Assembly: GCF_008369065.1 (NCBI RefSeq)
Contig: NZ_VDFC01000003.1
Span: 21,194-58,961 of the forward strand
Origin: Streptomyces apricus
Lineage (GTDB): Bacteria; Actinomycetota; Actinomycetes; Streptomycetales; Streptomycetaceae
DNA: 37,768 bases
Direction: 5' to 3'
Below are positions 26,302-34,500 of this stretch, one piece after another. The notes under the pieces were generated by a model. It was not told the origin of the DNA. It saw only the letters and a program-made list of their open reading frames with translations, and ran no database searches. Each line of letters starts with the position of its first letter. Within the stretch, counting starts at the first letter, position 1. A program made the position numbers and the translations under genes.

Positions 26302-28209
26302 GTGGCAGCGCCGGATGAGTCCGGACCGGTTCCGGCAGGAGCCGACGGCGGGGCGGTGACGGACCCTGCGCGGATCGCCGCGCTGCGGGACACCGGCCTG
26401 TCGGCGCGGGCGGACGCGGGAATGGACCGGTTCGCCCGGCTGGTGGCGGAGCTGCTGGACGTTCCGGTGGCGCTGGTGTCGCTGGTCGACTCCGGCGAGC
26501 AGTTCTTCCCCGGCATGGTCGGCCTGGACGACCCGTGGGCGTCGGCCCGGCAGACCCCGCTGACGCACTCGCTGTGCCGGCACGTGGTCGCCGACAGCGC
26601 ACCGCTGGTCGTCAGCGACGCGCGGGCCGACACCCGCACCCGTGAAAGCCTGGCGATCCCGGAACTGAACGTGATCGGCTATGCGGGGATGCCGCTGACC
26701 GACACCGACGGACACGTCCTGGGGTCGCTGTGCGCGATCGACAACCGGCCGCGGCAGTGGAGCGCGCGCGAATTGCGCGTACTGGAGGACCTGGCGGCCG
26801 CGTGCTCCGCGGACCTTCAGCTGCGGGTGGCCTCCCTGCAGCGTGAACAGGCCCGGGAGCGGGCCGCCGAACTGTCGCGCCGCCTGGAGACGGCGCTGGA
26901 GCGCTCGCAGCTGCTGCTGCGCTCCGCGGACGCCCTGGCCGACACCACCGGCCTGGCCGAGGTCCGGCAGCAGATCAGGAACGTCATCACCGGCGACCTC
27001 AAACCCACCTACGTAGGACTGGTCCTGGCCGAAGAGCGCGGCCGGATGCGCCGACTGATCGACACCGCCGGCACGGCACCCATGGAAAAGAGCTACGAGC
27101 GGTACGGACTCGACGACGCCTGGCCCACCGCACGCGCAGCCAGGGAGAACCGGACCATCACCGTCGACAGCCCGGCCCAGCTCGAACGCGACTACGCCCC
27201 CGAGGCGGTGGAGGCATTCACCAGCCTGGGACTGTCCAGCGCGGTGTGCGTTCCGCTGCCGGGCACGGTGATCCCGCTGGGCACCCTCGTGCTGGGGTGG
27301 GACCGCCCGCACGAGATCGACATCATGGAACAGGCGATTCTGACATCCCTGGCCGGATACACCGCCCGGGCCGTGGAACGGGCCCTGTTCGTCGACAACC
27401 GCATCAACACGGCCCGCCAGATGCAGGAGGCCCTCCTCACCGACCTGCCCACCGTGCCGGGCCTGGAACTGGCCGCGCTCTACCGGCCGGCGGCCGCGGG
27501 CGACCTGGTCGGCGGGGACTGGTACGACGCCTACCTCCTGCCGGCCACCACCCCGGCCGAAGCAGGCAAGCCCAAGGCCGCCGCCTCGGGCAGGCCGGAT
27601 ACGTGCCCGGCCGGCACCGCGGTGCTGTCGGTCGGGGACGTCACCGGTCACGACATGCAGGCCGCCACTTTGATGGGACAGGCCCGCAGCATGCTCCGGC
27701 AGGCCGGCCTCGACCATCTCGGCCGGGGCCCCGCCTGCGCCGTGTCCGCCTTCGAACAGGCCAACGCGCACCTTGGCATAGAGGCCAGCGGCAGTCTCGT
27801 CCACGCGCATCTGCGGCCGGGCACTTCCGCCCGCGAGGGGTGGGAGCTCACGTGGACCAACGCGGGCCACCCTCCCCCGCTGCTCGTCGGGCCCACCGGC
27901 ACGGCGACCGAGCGTCTGCACGAGCACGACGCCATCTTCCATCCCGGCCTGGGCGCACCCGCGCGCACGGAACACCAACGGCACCTGTCGCCGGGCAGCC
28001 TGCTGCTCCTCTACACCGACGGCCTGGTCGAACGGCGCGGGAGCACCATCGACACGAACATCGACGCCACCGGCCGCGTACTGGCCGCCCACCGCCACGC
28101 CCCGCTGCCCGAACTGCTCACCACCCTCGCCGACACCGTCGCCGGAGCCGACGCGGACGACGACATCGCGCTGCTGGCCCTGCGCATCCCCCGCCCTCCG
28201 GACCGGTGA
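26302..28209 (+). CDS. Dual-GAF PP2C (SpoIIE-type) phosphatase
   Basis: A 635-residue signalling phosphatase. GAF1 (about 25-170) has QFFPGMVGLDDPWASARQTP and YAGMPLTDTDGHVLGSLCAI; a coiled coil (about 172-205) links it to GAF2 (about 215-360). The PP2C domain follows with GGDWYDAY (D406), GDVTGHD, YTDGLVER and DDIALL, so catalysis should be intact. Between the first two PP2C motifs there is an extra stretch of about 20 residues (TTPAEAGKPKAAASGRPDTC) absent from most relatives. The start is GTG 26302 behind GGGAG; an in-frame ATG at 26194 has no ribosome site. It probably acts on an STAS antagonist, such as that at 15558-15920. Confidence 0.93.
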   Translation: MAAPDESGPVPAGADGGAVTDPARIAALRDTGLSARADAGMDRFARLVAELLDVPVALVSLVDSGEQFFPGMVGLDDPWASARQTPLTHSLCRHVVADSAPLVVSDARADTRTRESLAIPELNVIGYAGMPLTDTDGHVLGSLCAIDNRPRQWSARELRVLEDLAAACSADLQLRVASLQREQARERAAELSRRLETALERSQLLLRSADALADTTGLAEVRQQIRNVITGDLKPTYVGLVLAEERGRMRRLIDTAGTAPMEKSYERYGLDDAWPTARAARENRTITVDSPAQLERDYAPEAVEAFTSLGLSSAVCVPLPGTVIPLGTLVLGWDRPHEIDIMEQAILTSLAGYTARAVERALFVDNRINTARQMQEALLTDLPTVPGLELAALYRPAAAGDLVGGDWYDAYLLPATTPAEAGKPKAAASGRPDTCPAGTAVLSVGDVTGHDMQAATLMGQARSMLRQAGLDHLGRGPACAVSAFEQANAHLGIEASGSLVHAHLRPGTSAREGWELTWTNAGHPPPLLVGPTGTATERLHEHDAIFHPGLGAPARTEHQRHLSPGSLLLLYTDGLVERRGSTIDTNIDATGRVLAAHRHAPLPELLTTLADTVAGADADDDIALLALRIPRPPDR

Positions 28210-28263
28210 CACCCCCTCGGATCCCCGGCCCGGGCACGGCAGATTTAAGGAAGGGCGGCGGGT

Positions 28264-28296
28264 GCCGGGCCGTCCTCGTGCCCAGGACGGCCCGGC
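28264..28296. terminator. 13-bp perfect hairpin
   Basis: GCCGGGCCGTCCT (28264-28276) pairs with 28284-28296 around CGTGCCC. It lies 54 nt after the phosphatase stop and only 7 nt after the stop of the 49-codon minus-strand ORF, so it can end both transcripts. Confidence 0.8.
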
Positions 28297-28303
28297 CGGC
28301 CGG

Positions 28304-28453
28304 TCAGTGGCCGAAGGTGATCTTCTCGACCAGGGCCAAGGGGCGCCCGTACGTCAACGGCTGACCAGCGGGACCTTGATCCCGCCCTGACAGCGCCGCA
28401 CGAGCAACCACCACCGCCCCCAGACCCTGGACGGTGTTCGCTTCTCCTGTCAT
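28304..28453 (-). CDS. 49-residue peptide, RiPP-leader-like C-terminus
   Basis: A short gene not recognised as any named family. It runs from ATG 28453 (GAGG 11 nt upstream) to TGA 28304, with a perfect hairpin 7 nt beyond, which is the main support for a real transcript. Codons in the second half are almost all G/C-ending. The C-terminus YGRPLALVEKITFGH resembles the YxxP-x-L...EV...F/TLG pattern in actinobacterial lasso-type RiPP leaders, with one residue too many after the proline. No cyclase, protease or RRE gene is in the window. It is divergent from the UDP-sugar dehydrogenase, starting 97 bp away. It could also be a non-RiPP small protein. Confidence 0.45.
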   Translation of the reverse strand: MTGEANTVQGLGAVVVARAALSGRDQGPAGQPLTYGRPLALVEKITFGH

Positions 28454-28550
28454 CCGTATGCATGCCTCGGCTCGCCCCACGACGCGCTCTGCAGCAGGCT
28501 GACCGGAGGCGCGGTGGTTGCGCTCAGTGCGCTACCTGAGGAGAGCATTC

Positions 28551-29888
28551 ATGCGCGTGGCGGTCGTCGGACAGGGGTACGTGGGGGTGACCGGGGCGGT
28601 CTCCTTTGCCCGGCAGGGCCACCAGGTGTGCGGGATCGAGCAGGATGCGGACAGGCTCCGCCCGCTGGCCCTCGGCCGGGCTCCGGTGGAGGAACCGGGG
28701 CTGCAGCAGGAGCTCGCCCTGGCTGTGGAGACCGGACGGCTGCGCTTCACCGAGAGTCTGGCCTGCGCCCACGCACGACAGCCGTTCGACGTGGTGGTGA
28801 TCGCTGTCGGGACACCCCCGCAGGAGGACGGCTCCGCTGACCTGTCCCAGGTCCGCACGGTGCTCAGCGAAGTCGCCACCCTTCTGCCTGCGCTGTATGT
28901 GGTGCTGAAGTCGACCGTGCCGCCGGGCACCAGCGAGATGCTGCTCGCCGAACACCCGACGATGCGTCCGCGCTACGCCTACAACCCGGAGTTCCTCAAC
29001 CAGGGCAGCGCCCTGGACGACTGGGCCGCCCCCTCCCGCATCGTGGCCGGGGTGTGCAGTGAACCGGTCATCGGCATGCTGCGCGAGCTGTACGGGCTCG
29101 TGGCCTGCCCGTGGGTGGTCACCACGCCCACGTCCGCGGAGATGGCGAAGTACGTCAGCAACACCTTCCTCGCTGTGAAGATCAGCTTCTCCAACGAGGT
29201 GGCCCGGCTGTGCACGACGCCGGAGGTGAACATCGACGACGTACTGTGCGCCGCCGGAGCCGACCCGAGGATCGGCAGCGCCTTTTTGCAGCCGGGTCTC
29301 GGCTTCGGCGATTCCTGTCTGCCCAAGGACACCGCGGCGCTGCAGCGGTGGGCCGCTGCCCGCGACATCGCCACTCCCGTGCTCGATGCCGTGATCGCCG
29401 TCAATCGCGCCCAGCCCCGCCGCGTCCTGGAGGCTCTGCGCGAGGAACTCGGGGACGAGCTGGCGCAGGCGGAGGTCGCGGTCCTCGGCGCGCGCTACGA
29501 GCCGTGGAGCGATGACATGCGTGCCGCTCCCAGCCTCAGCGTCATCCCGGAGCTTGTCACCGAGACGGCCGCCGTGCGGGTCTGGGAACCGGCCATGGAC
29601 AGCGGCCGCCTTGAACAGCTCTTCCCCGGTGTACGTGCATGCCCGGATATGCGTAGCGCCCTGCGGGGTGCCCGGGCAGTCGTTGTACTCACCGAATGGC
29701 CACAGATCATCGAAGCCGACTGGGGCGGCCTGGCCACGGAACTCGCAGGCCCGGCGGTGATCGTCGATGGCAAGAACTGCCTCCAGCCGGGGCAGATGGC
29801 CGGCCTGCCCGTCACCTACCGCAGTACCGGCAACCGTGTTCCGGCCCATATCAGCGACAGTTCGACGAGCAGCGCCCCGACACCGTGA
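28551..29888 (+). CDS. UDP-glucose/GDP-mannose 6-dehydrogenase
   Basis: A 445-residue NAD-dependent nucleotide-sugar dehydrogenase performing a four-electron oxidation of UDP-glucose (or GDP-mannose) to the uronic acid. The N-terminal VAVVGQGYVGVTGAVSFARQ is the NAD site, IAVGTPPQEDGSADLS and STVPPGTSEML are family motifs, YNPEFLNQGSALDD follows, and the catalytic Cys256 lies in GFGDSCLPKD, where most relatives have GGSC. The C-terminal Rossmann domain includes GARYEPWSDDMRAAPSL and VLTEWPQIIEADW. The ATG at 28551 has CTGAGGAGA upstream. It stands alone, with no glycosyltransferase beside it, so its end product cannot be inferred. Confidence 0.93.
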   Translation: MRVAVVGQGYVGVTGAVSFARQGHQVCGIEQDADRLRPLALGRAPVEEPGLQQELALAVETGRLRFTESLACAHARQPFDVVVIAVGTPPQEDGSADLSQVRTVLSEVATLLPALYVVLKSTVPPGTSEMLLAEHPTMRPRYAYNPEFLNQGSALDDWAAPSRIVAGVCSEPVIGMLRELYGLVACPWVVTTPTSAEMAKYVSNTFLAVKISFSNEVARLCTTPEVNIDDVLCAAGADPRIGSAFLQPGLGFGDSCLPKDTAALQRWAAARDIATPVLDAVIAVNRAQPRRVLEALREELGDELAQAEVAVLGARYEPWSDDMRAAPSLSVIPELVTETAAVRVWEPAMDSGRLEQLFPGVRACPDMRSALRGARAVVVLTEWPQIIEADWGGLATELAGPAVIVDGKNCLQPGQMAGLPVTYRSTGNRVPAHISDSSTSSAPTP

Positions 29889-29924
29889 GGTGCCGGTCCG
29901 ACGACACCGCACGCCCGCGGCTCG

Positions 29925-30089
29925 CGGCTCGCTGCGAGAAACGTTCGGATAGTCGCGGGAGAGGTGTCGCAATTCGACGAGGGGGCGGACCGTTTGCGGT
30001 ACGTCGAGTTGGCCGACGGGCGGCGCCATGCGGTGACCGACGCGCAGGGAGCGACGAGCGTGGCGTGTGTGTACGTCGGCCTCCGGTAA
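29925..30089 (+). pseudogene. C-terminal fragment of a thioredoxin-reductase-like FAD oxidoreductase
   Basis: A GC3-biased open stretch ending in TAA at 30087-30089. The residues VRIVAGEVSQFDEGADRLRY, then VELADGRR and VACVYVGLR, resemble the end of the NAD/FAD domain in actinomycete TrxB-like proteins (VVEGEV...DRLTGVxLADG...ALFVGPR). No upstream half is present. A start at GTG 29964 with GGGAG just before it would give 41 residues, but a truncated relic is more likely. Confidence 0.4.
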
Positions 30090-30183
30090 AGGCCGTCGGC
30101 CAGGCGGTGACGACGAGCCGGCCCGAGAGACCGATGGGCTGCCGCAGGGCGTGGCGTCGTAGCCCTTCACGTGCCTTCACCCG

Positions 30184-30291
30184 GTGCCTCGCGTGCACCC
30201 GCCCAGTGGCTCGCGTACACCTGCCCGTGGCATCAGCGGGCGTCGAGACGAGACAGCTGACCCCTGCGCCGCGTGGGCACGCGGCGCAGGG
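30184..30291. repeat. Imperfect 22-bp tandem repeat and 13-bp hairpin
   Basis: Two copies of GTG-(C/G)-CTCGCGT-(G/A)-CACC-(C/T)-GCCC (30184-30205, 30206-30227) match at 18 of 22 positions. Then CCCTGCGCCGCGT-GGGC-ACGCGGCGCAGGG (30262-30291) forms a perfect 13-bp stem. No gene is recognised in 30090-30359, so the hairpin may be a second, distal terminator of the gene cluster to the right. Confidence 0.6.
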
Positions 30292-30359
30292 ACCCGGTGT
30301 CCGATGGTTGCGGAAGAGGCGCAAGGCCGTCCTCACCCTGGCGTCACCGGTACGTGCAT

Positions 30360-30398
30360 CGGTACGGGTCCGGCACAGGAAGTGCCGGACCCGTACCG
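30360..30398 (-). terminator. 17-bp perfect hairpin after the NlpC/P60 gene
   Basis: CGGTACGGGTCCGGCAC (30360-30376), loop AGGAA, and its exact complement (30382-30398). It begins 24 nt beyond the minus-strand stop and would end the transcript of the 30.4-37.1 kb gene cluster. Confidence 0.88.
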
Positions 30399-30422
30399 GG
30401 CTTCGTGCTGCTCACCAGGCGT

Positions 30423-31325
30423 TCAGGTGCAGGCGGGTACATCTTCCAGCCAGGCCGGGCCCTGGATGTAGATGTTGGTGACCCACGCCTTGTAGTCGGG
30501 GAGGTAGGACCAGACGTCGTTGGTGTAGCCCTCGGCGGTGACGGTTTCGGCGTGCTTCTGGCACTCGACGCGGATCGTGGTCGCGTCGGGGAAGGCGTAG
30601 ACACGCCGGCTGCCGAGGGCAGCATCGGCATGGGTCCACACCCCGGTGCCCCACGTGCGGTGGACATGGCCGGTCACAGCCCCGGTGTTGACCCGCAGCG
30701 CGCCCAAGTAGTCGCCGCCCAGGCGGACATCACTGACCATGATGCGGGTGCCGGACTGCCGGGCCTCGACCATCTTGCCCGCGCCGAGGTAGATGGCGAT
30801 GTGATGGATCCGGTCGGGAGGGCCGTAGGCCAGCAGGTCGCCGGGGAGCAGCGGTGCCTGGCCCTGGCCGGCGGTGAAGCGTGCGGCGGCGCGGACGCTG
30901 TAGTACTGGGTCTCCGCGCTGCCGTTGAGGATGTCGGAGCCGGCCGCCTGCGCGTATGCGTAGCGGACCAGGCCGGAGCAGTCGAAGCCTTTGCGCTCGG
31001 GGTCGTGTTCGCTCGCGGGATCGGTGGGGTCGATCTGGCCGTAGGTGGCGCCGGGTTGGGCTCCGTGGCCGCCGCCCCAGCTGTACCAGGTGCCGGCGGC
31101 GACCTGGCTGCAGGCGGCCGCCACCGCTCTGGCCGCGGCGTCGGAGGCGCCCGGCGCGAGCACGCCGCAGGTGTCGTCGGCAGCCGTGGCCGGTTGCGCG
31201 GCAGACGCCGCTGTCTTCGCGGCCGCCGCTGCGGTCCCGCTCGAAGGGCCGAGCAGGACCATGGCCGGCAGTGCCATGAAGAGGGTGAGGACGGTGATCA
31301 GTGTGCCGCGGATGCGCGTACGCAT
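30423..31325 (-). CDS. Secreted NlpC/P60 peptidoglycan hydrolase with SH3b-like tail
   Basis: A 300-residue exported cysteine peptidase expected to cut peptide stems of peptidoglycan. The signal peptide (RTRIRGTLITVLTLFMALPA) is followed by an Ala-rich linker. The NlpC/P60 domain has GTWYSWGGGHGAQPGATYGQ, the catalytic Cys116 in GFDCSGLVRYAYAQAAG, and His175 in HHIAIYLGAGKMVEAR. The last 75 residues (RVYAFPDATTIRVECQKHAE ... AWVTNIYI) look like a bacterial SH3 wall-binding domain. The ATG at 31325 follows GGGGGAG. It lies 190 bp downstream of the nSTAND1 gene on the same strand, with no clear terminator between, so it may be under its control or in its transcript. Confidence 0.92.
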   Translation of the reverse strand: MRTRIRGTLITVLTLFMALPAMVLLGPSSGTAAAAAKTAASAAQPATAADDTCGVLAPGASDAAARAVAAACSQVAAGTWYSWGGGHGAQPGATYGQIDPTDPASEHDPERKGFDCSGLVRYAYAQAAGSDILNGSAETQYYSVRAAARFTAGQGQAPLLPGDLLAYGPPDRIHHIAIYLGAGKMVEARQSGTRIMVSDVRLGGDYLGALRVNTGAVTGHVHRTWGTGVWTHADAALGSRRVYAFPDATTIRVECQKHAETVTAEGYTNDVWSYLPDYKAWVTNIYIQGPAWLEDVPACT

Positions 31326-31515
31326 GTGGTCTCCCCCGTCGGTCGGTGGTCGGGGCTCGTCGTCCGGTGTCCTGCCAGTCCGGTGGCGATGCCTTCGCCG
31401 CAAGGCTGGTTCGGCCGTGGCGGCCGTGTCCAGACACACGAGGTAGACCGTGCGGGTGGGAAACGGGAAACCCCCGAGGAAACCCCGGCCGCCGCCGACA
31501 CGTGGCATGACAGCT

Positions 31516-34500
31516 TCAGCCGTCGCAGGACGTGGCGGCATCGGGTCGAACGGTCGCCTCTCGTCCGCGTTTCCAGTCGGCTGCACCGCCGAGCCGGCAC
31601 ACGGCCGCGAGTCTGGCGTCGAGGTCGAAGTCCCACAGCCGTACCGTGCCGTCGTTGCTGGCGCTGGCCAACGTCCGGCCGTCGGGAGCGAATCCGACAC
31701 CCCAGACCGCGTTGGTGTGGCCCGTGAGCGCGGCGAACAGCCGACGTCCGGGCACGTCCCACAACCGGACGGAGCGGTCGTTGCCGCTGCTGGCCAGGAT
31801 GCGGCCGTCCGGGCTGAACGCGACGCCCCGCACCGATCCGGTGTGCCCGGTCAGAGTCTTCAGGAGCCGCCGGTCGGCGGTGCGCCACAGCCTCACCGTG
31901 CCGTCGTTGCCGCTGCTGGCCAGCGTACGGCCGTCCGGGCTGAACGCGACGCCCCGCACCGCGCCGGAGTGCCCCTTCAGTACTCCCAGCGGGCGTCGTC
32001 GCGCCACGTCCCACAGCCGTACCGTCAGATCGTCCCCGGCGCTGGCCAGCGTCCGGCCGTCCGCACTGAACGCGACATCGTTGGCAAAGTCTGTGTGGCC
32101 CCGCAGCGTGTCCAGCTCACGGTGGCTCCGGGTGTCCCACAGCCGGACGGTGTGGTCGGAGCCGGCCGAGGCCAGGGTGCGGCCGTCCGGGGAGAACGTC
32201 ACCGCGAACACGGACCCGGTATGTCCTCGCAGGACGGCCAGTTGTCTGCGTTCCGCCACATCCCACAGACGGACGATGGCATCGGAGTCGGCCGAGGCGA
32301 GAGTGCGGCCGTCCGGGCTGAACGCGACGGCGAAGACCGAGCCCCGGTGCCCTGGGAGCACCGCCACCTGTCTGTGCCGGGCCACGTCCCACAACCGAAC
32401 GGTGTGGTCCGCGTGGGCGGTGGCCAGCAGGGTCCCGTCGGGACGGTAGGCCGCCTTCCACACCTCGGTGAAGGGCCGTGCGGTCAGCACCGAGCGGTCC
32501 AGGTCCCAGACCACGGTGGACTGGTCGAACCCGGCGGTGGCCAGCAGGGAACCGGACGGGCTGACCGCCACGCCCATGACGTAGTCCGTGTGTCCGGACA
32601 GCGTTGTCGTCAGCCGGCGGCTGTCCACGTCCCACAGGCGTACGGCTCCGTCGCCGCAGGCGCTGACCACGGTGGTGCCGTCGGACGTGAACGCCACGGC
32701 GTTCACATCGTCACCGTGACCGGTGAGCGTGGCGAGCGGTTTGTGCCGGTTCACGTCCCACAGGCGTACGGTGCGGTCGGCGCCGCCGGTGGCCAGGGTG
32801 CGGCTGTCGGGACTGAACGCGGCACCCAGCACTCCGTCGGTGTGTCCGGAGAGGACGACCGGCTTACGGCGTCCGGTCAGGTCCCACAGTCGTACGGTGC
32901 CGTCGGCGCCCGCGGAGGCCAGGGTGCGGCCGTCGGGGGACCAGGAGAGCGCGTCGATGTCTCCGCTGTGACCGGTAAGGGTGTCGACCGGCCGGCTCGA
33001 CAGGCCCTCCCACAGCCGGATCCGGCCATCGGCGCCCGCCGACGCCCAGCGCTTGCCGTGCGGCGCGAACACGACGTCTCCCAGCCGCCCGCGGTGCGCC
33101 CGCACTGTCGCGACGGTCCGGCGGCGCACCGTGTCCCACAACTGCACCGTGCCGTCCGTGCGGCCCGCCGCCAGCAGGTGCCCATCGGCTCCGAAGGCGA
33201 CCGCCCGTACCTTGCCGGCCCCGGTGACGGTCGCGGTCCGGCGTCGGTCCGCGGTCCGCCACACCGCGACGGTGCCGTCCGAACTGGCCGTCGCCAGCCG
33301 CTTGCCCGCGGGGTCGAAGGCCACGTCGTTGACCGGTCCGCGCTGACCGGTGAGCCGGCCGGCGAAGTACTGGGCCTGCGTGCTGAGCAGCGCGCCGCGG
33401 GCCTCGGTGGTAGGCGACGTGCGGTAGGCCCGGGCGGCCATGAGCATGGACTCCTCCGGCTGTCCGGCCGCAAGGGAGGTGGAGGCCACGGCGAGAGCCT
33501 GCGAGCGGGCGATGCGCCCCTGGTCCACCGCGCCGGACCGCTGCTGCACGGCCAGGGACCGTTGCTGCACGGCCAGTACACCGGCGGTCAGGGCCAGTGC
33601 CAGTAGTCCGGTCAGCATCGCGAGCAGCCTCCGCTGCTGACGACCGTGCCGCCTGGCCTGCTCCAGCCCGCGCCGCTCCTCGGCCTCGCTCGCCGCGAGG
33701 AACCGGGTCTCCTGCGGGCTGAGTCCCGCCGCGCCGTCCACGTCCTCGGCCGCCCACAGCCGTACGGTGGCGAGCCGGCCGCCGCGGTAGAGGACCGAGG
33801 GGTCCCGGTCCTCGCGCTCCCATTCCGCGGCGGCTTCGGCGATCTGCTGCTGGACCAGCATCCCGGCGCGGCCCGTCTCGATCCATTGCCGCAGCCGCGG
33901 CCAGGCGTGCAACAGCGCCTCGTGCGTGATCTCGACGGAGTCGCTGTCCAGGGTGATCAGCCGCGCGCGAACGAACGCGTCCAGTGCCCTGGCGGCGTCC
34001 TCCCCCTCGGCCGACTGCTCCAGCAGCGCCGAGCGGTCCACCCGCCGCCTCGTCTGTCCGCCGTTCTCGTCGACATGCACCAGCCGCACCAGCATGCGGC
34101 GGATCATCTTCTGTTCGCCCGGATAGAGCCGCGCGAACACGTCCTCCGCGGTCCGGGCGACGGCTCCGCGGATGCCGCCGGTGCGCTCGTAGCCGGCAAG
34201 CGTGAGGGTCCGGCCCTCACGCTGCTGCCAGGTGGCGAGCAGAGCGTGGGAGAGGAGGGGGAGCGCGCCGCGCGGGGCCGGCGAGGAGTCGGCCGGGCCG
34301 GTGCCAGGTTCGGTCAACGGGCCCAGGTCGCGCAGGATGAGCTGGACCAGGCCGTTCTCCATCGTGAGGCCGGCGCGCTCCGCCGGGCGCGTGATCGCGG
34401 TGCGCAACTCCCCCACCGTCATCGGGCCCAGGACGAACAGTCCGTCACCGAAGGCCGCGGCCAGCTCCGGATGTTCGAGGCACCGGCCGCAGAAGTCGGC

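Noticed and set aside
28524..30170. 548-residue minus-strand open frame opposite the UDP-sugar dehydrogenase
   Set aside because: Shadow of a firmly identified gene; no recognisable motif.
29851..30336. 161-residue minus-strand frame in the 29.9-30.4 kb gap
   Set aside because: Arg/Pro-rich with no domain and runs through a tandem repeat and a hairpin; the short plus-strand relic is better supported.
31450..33606. 718-residue plus-strand frame with regular repeats
   Set aside because: The periodicity is the antisense image of the WD40 repeats, not a second repeat protein.
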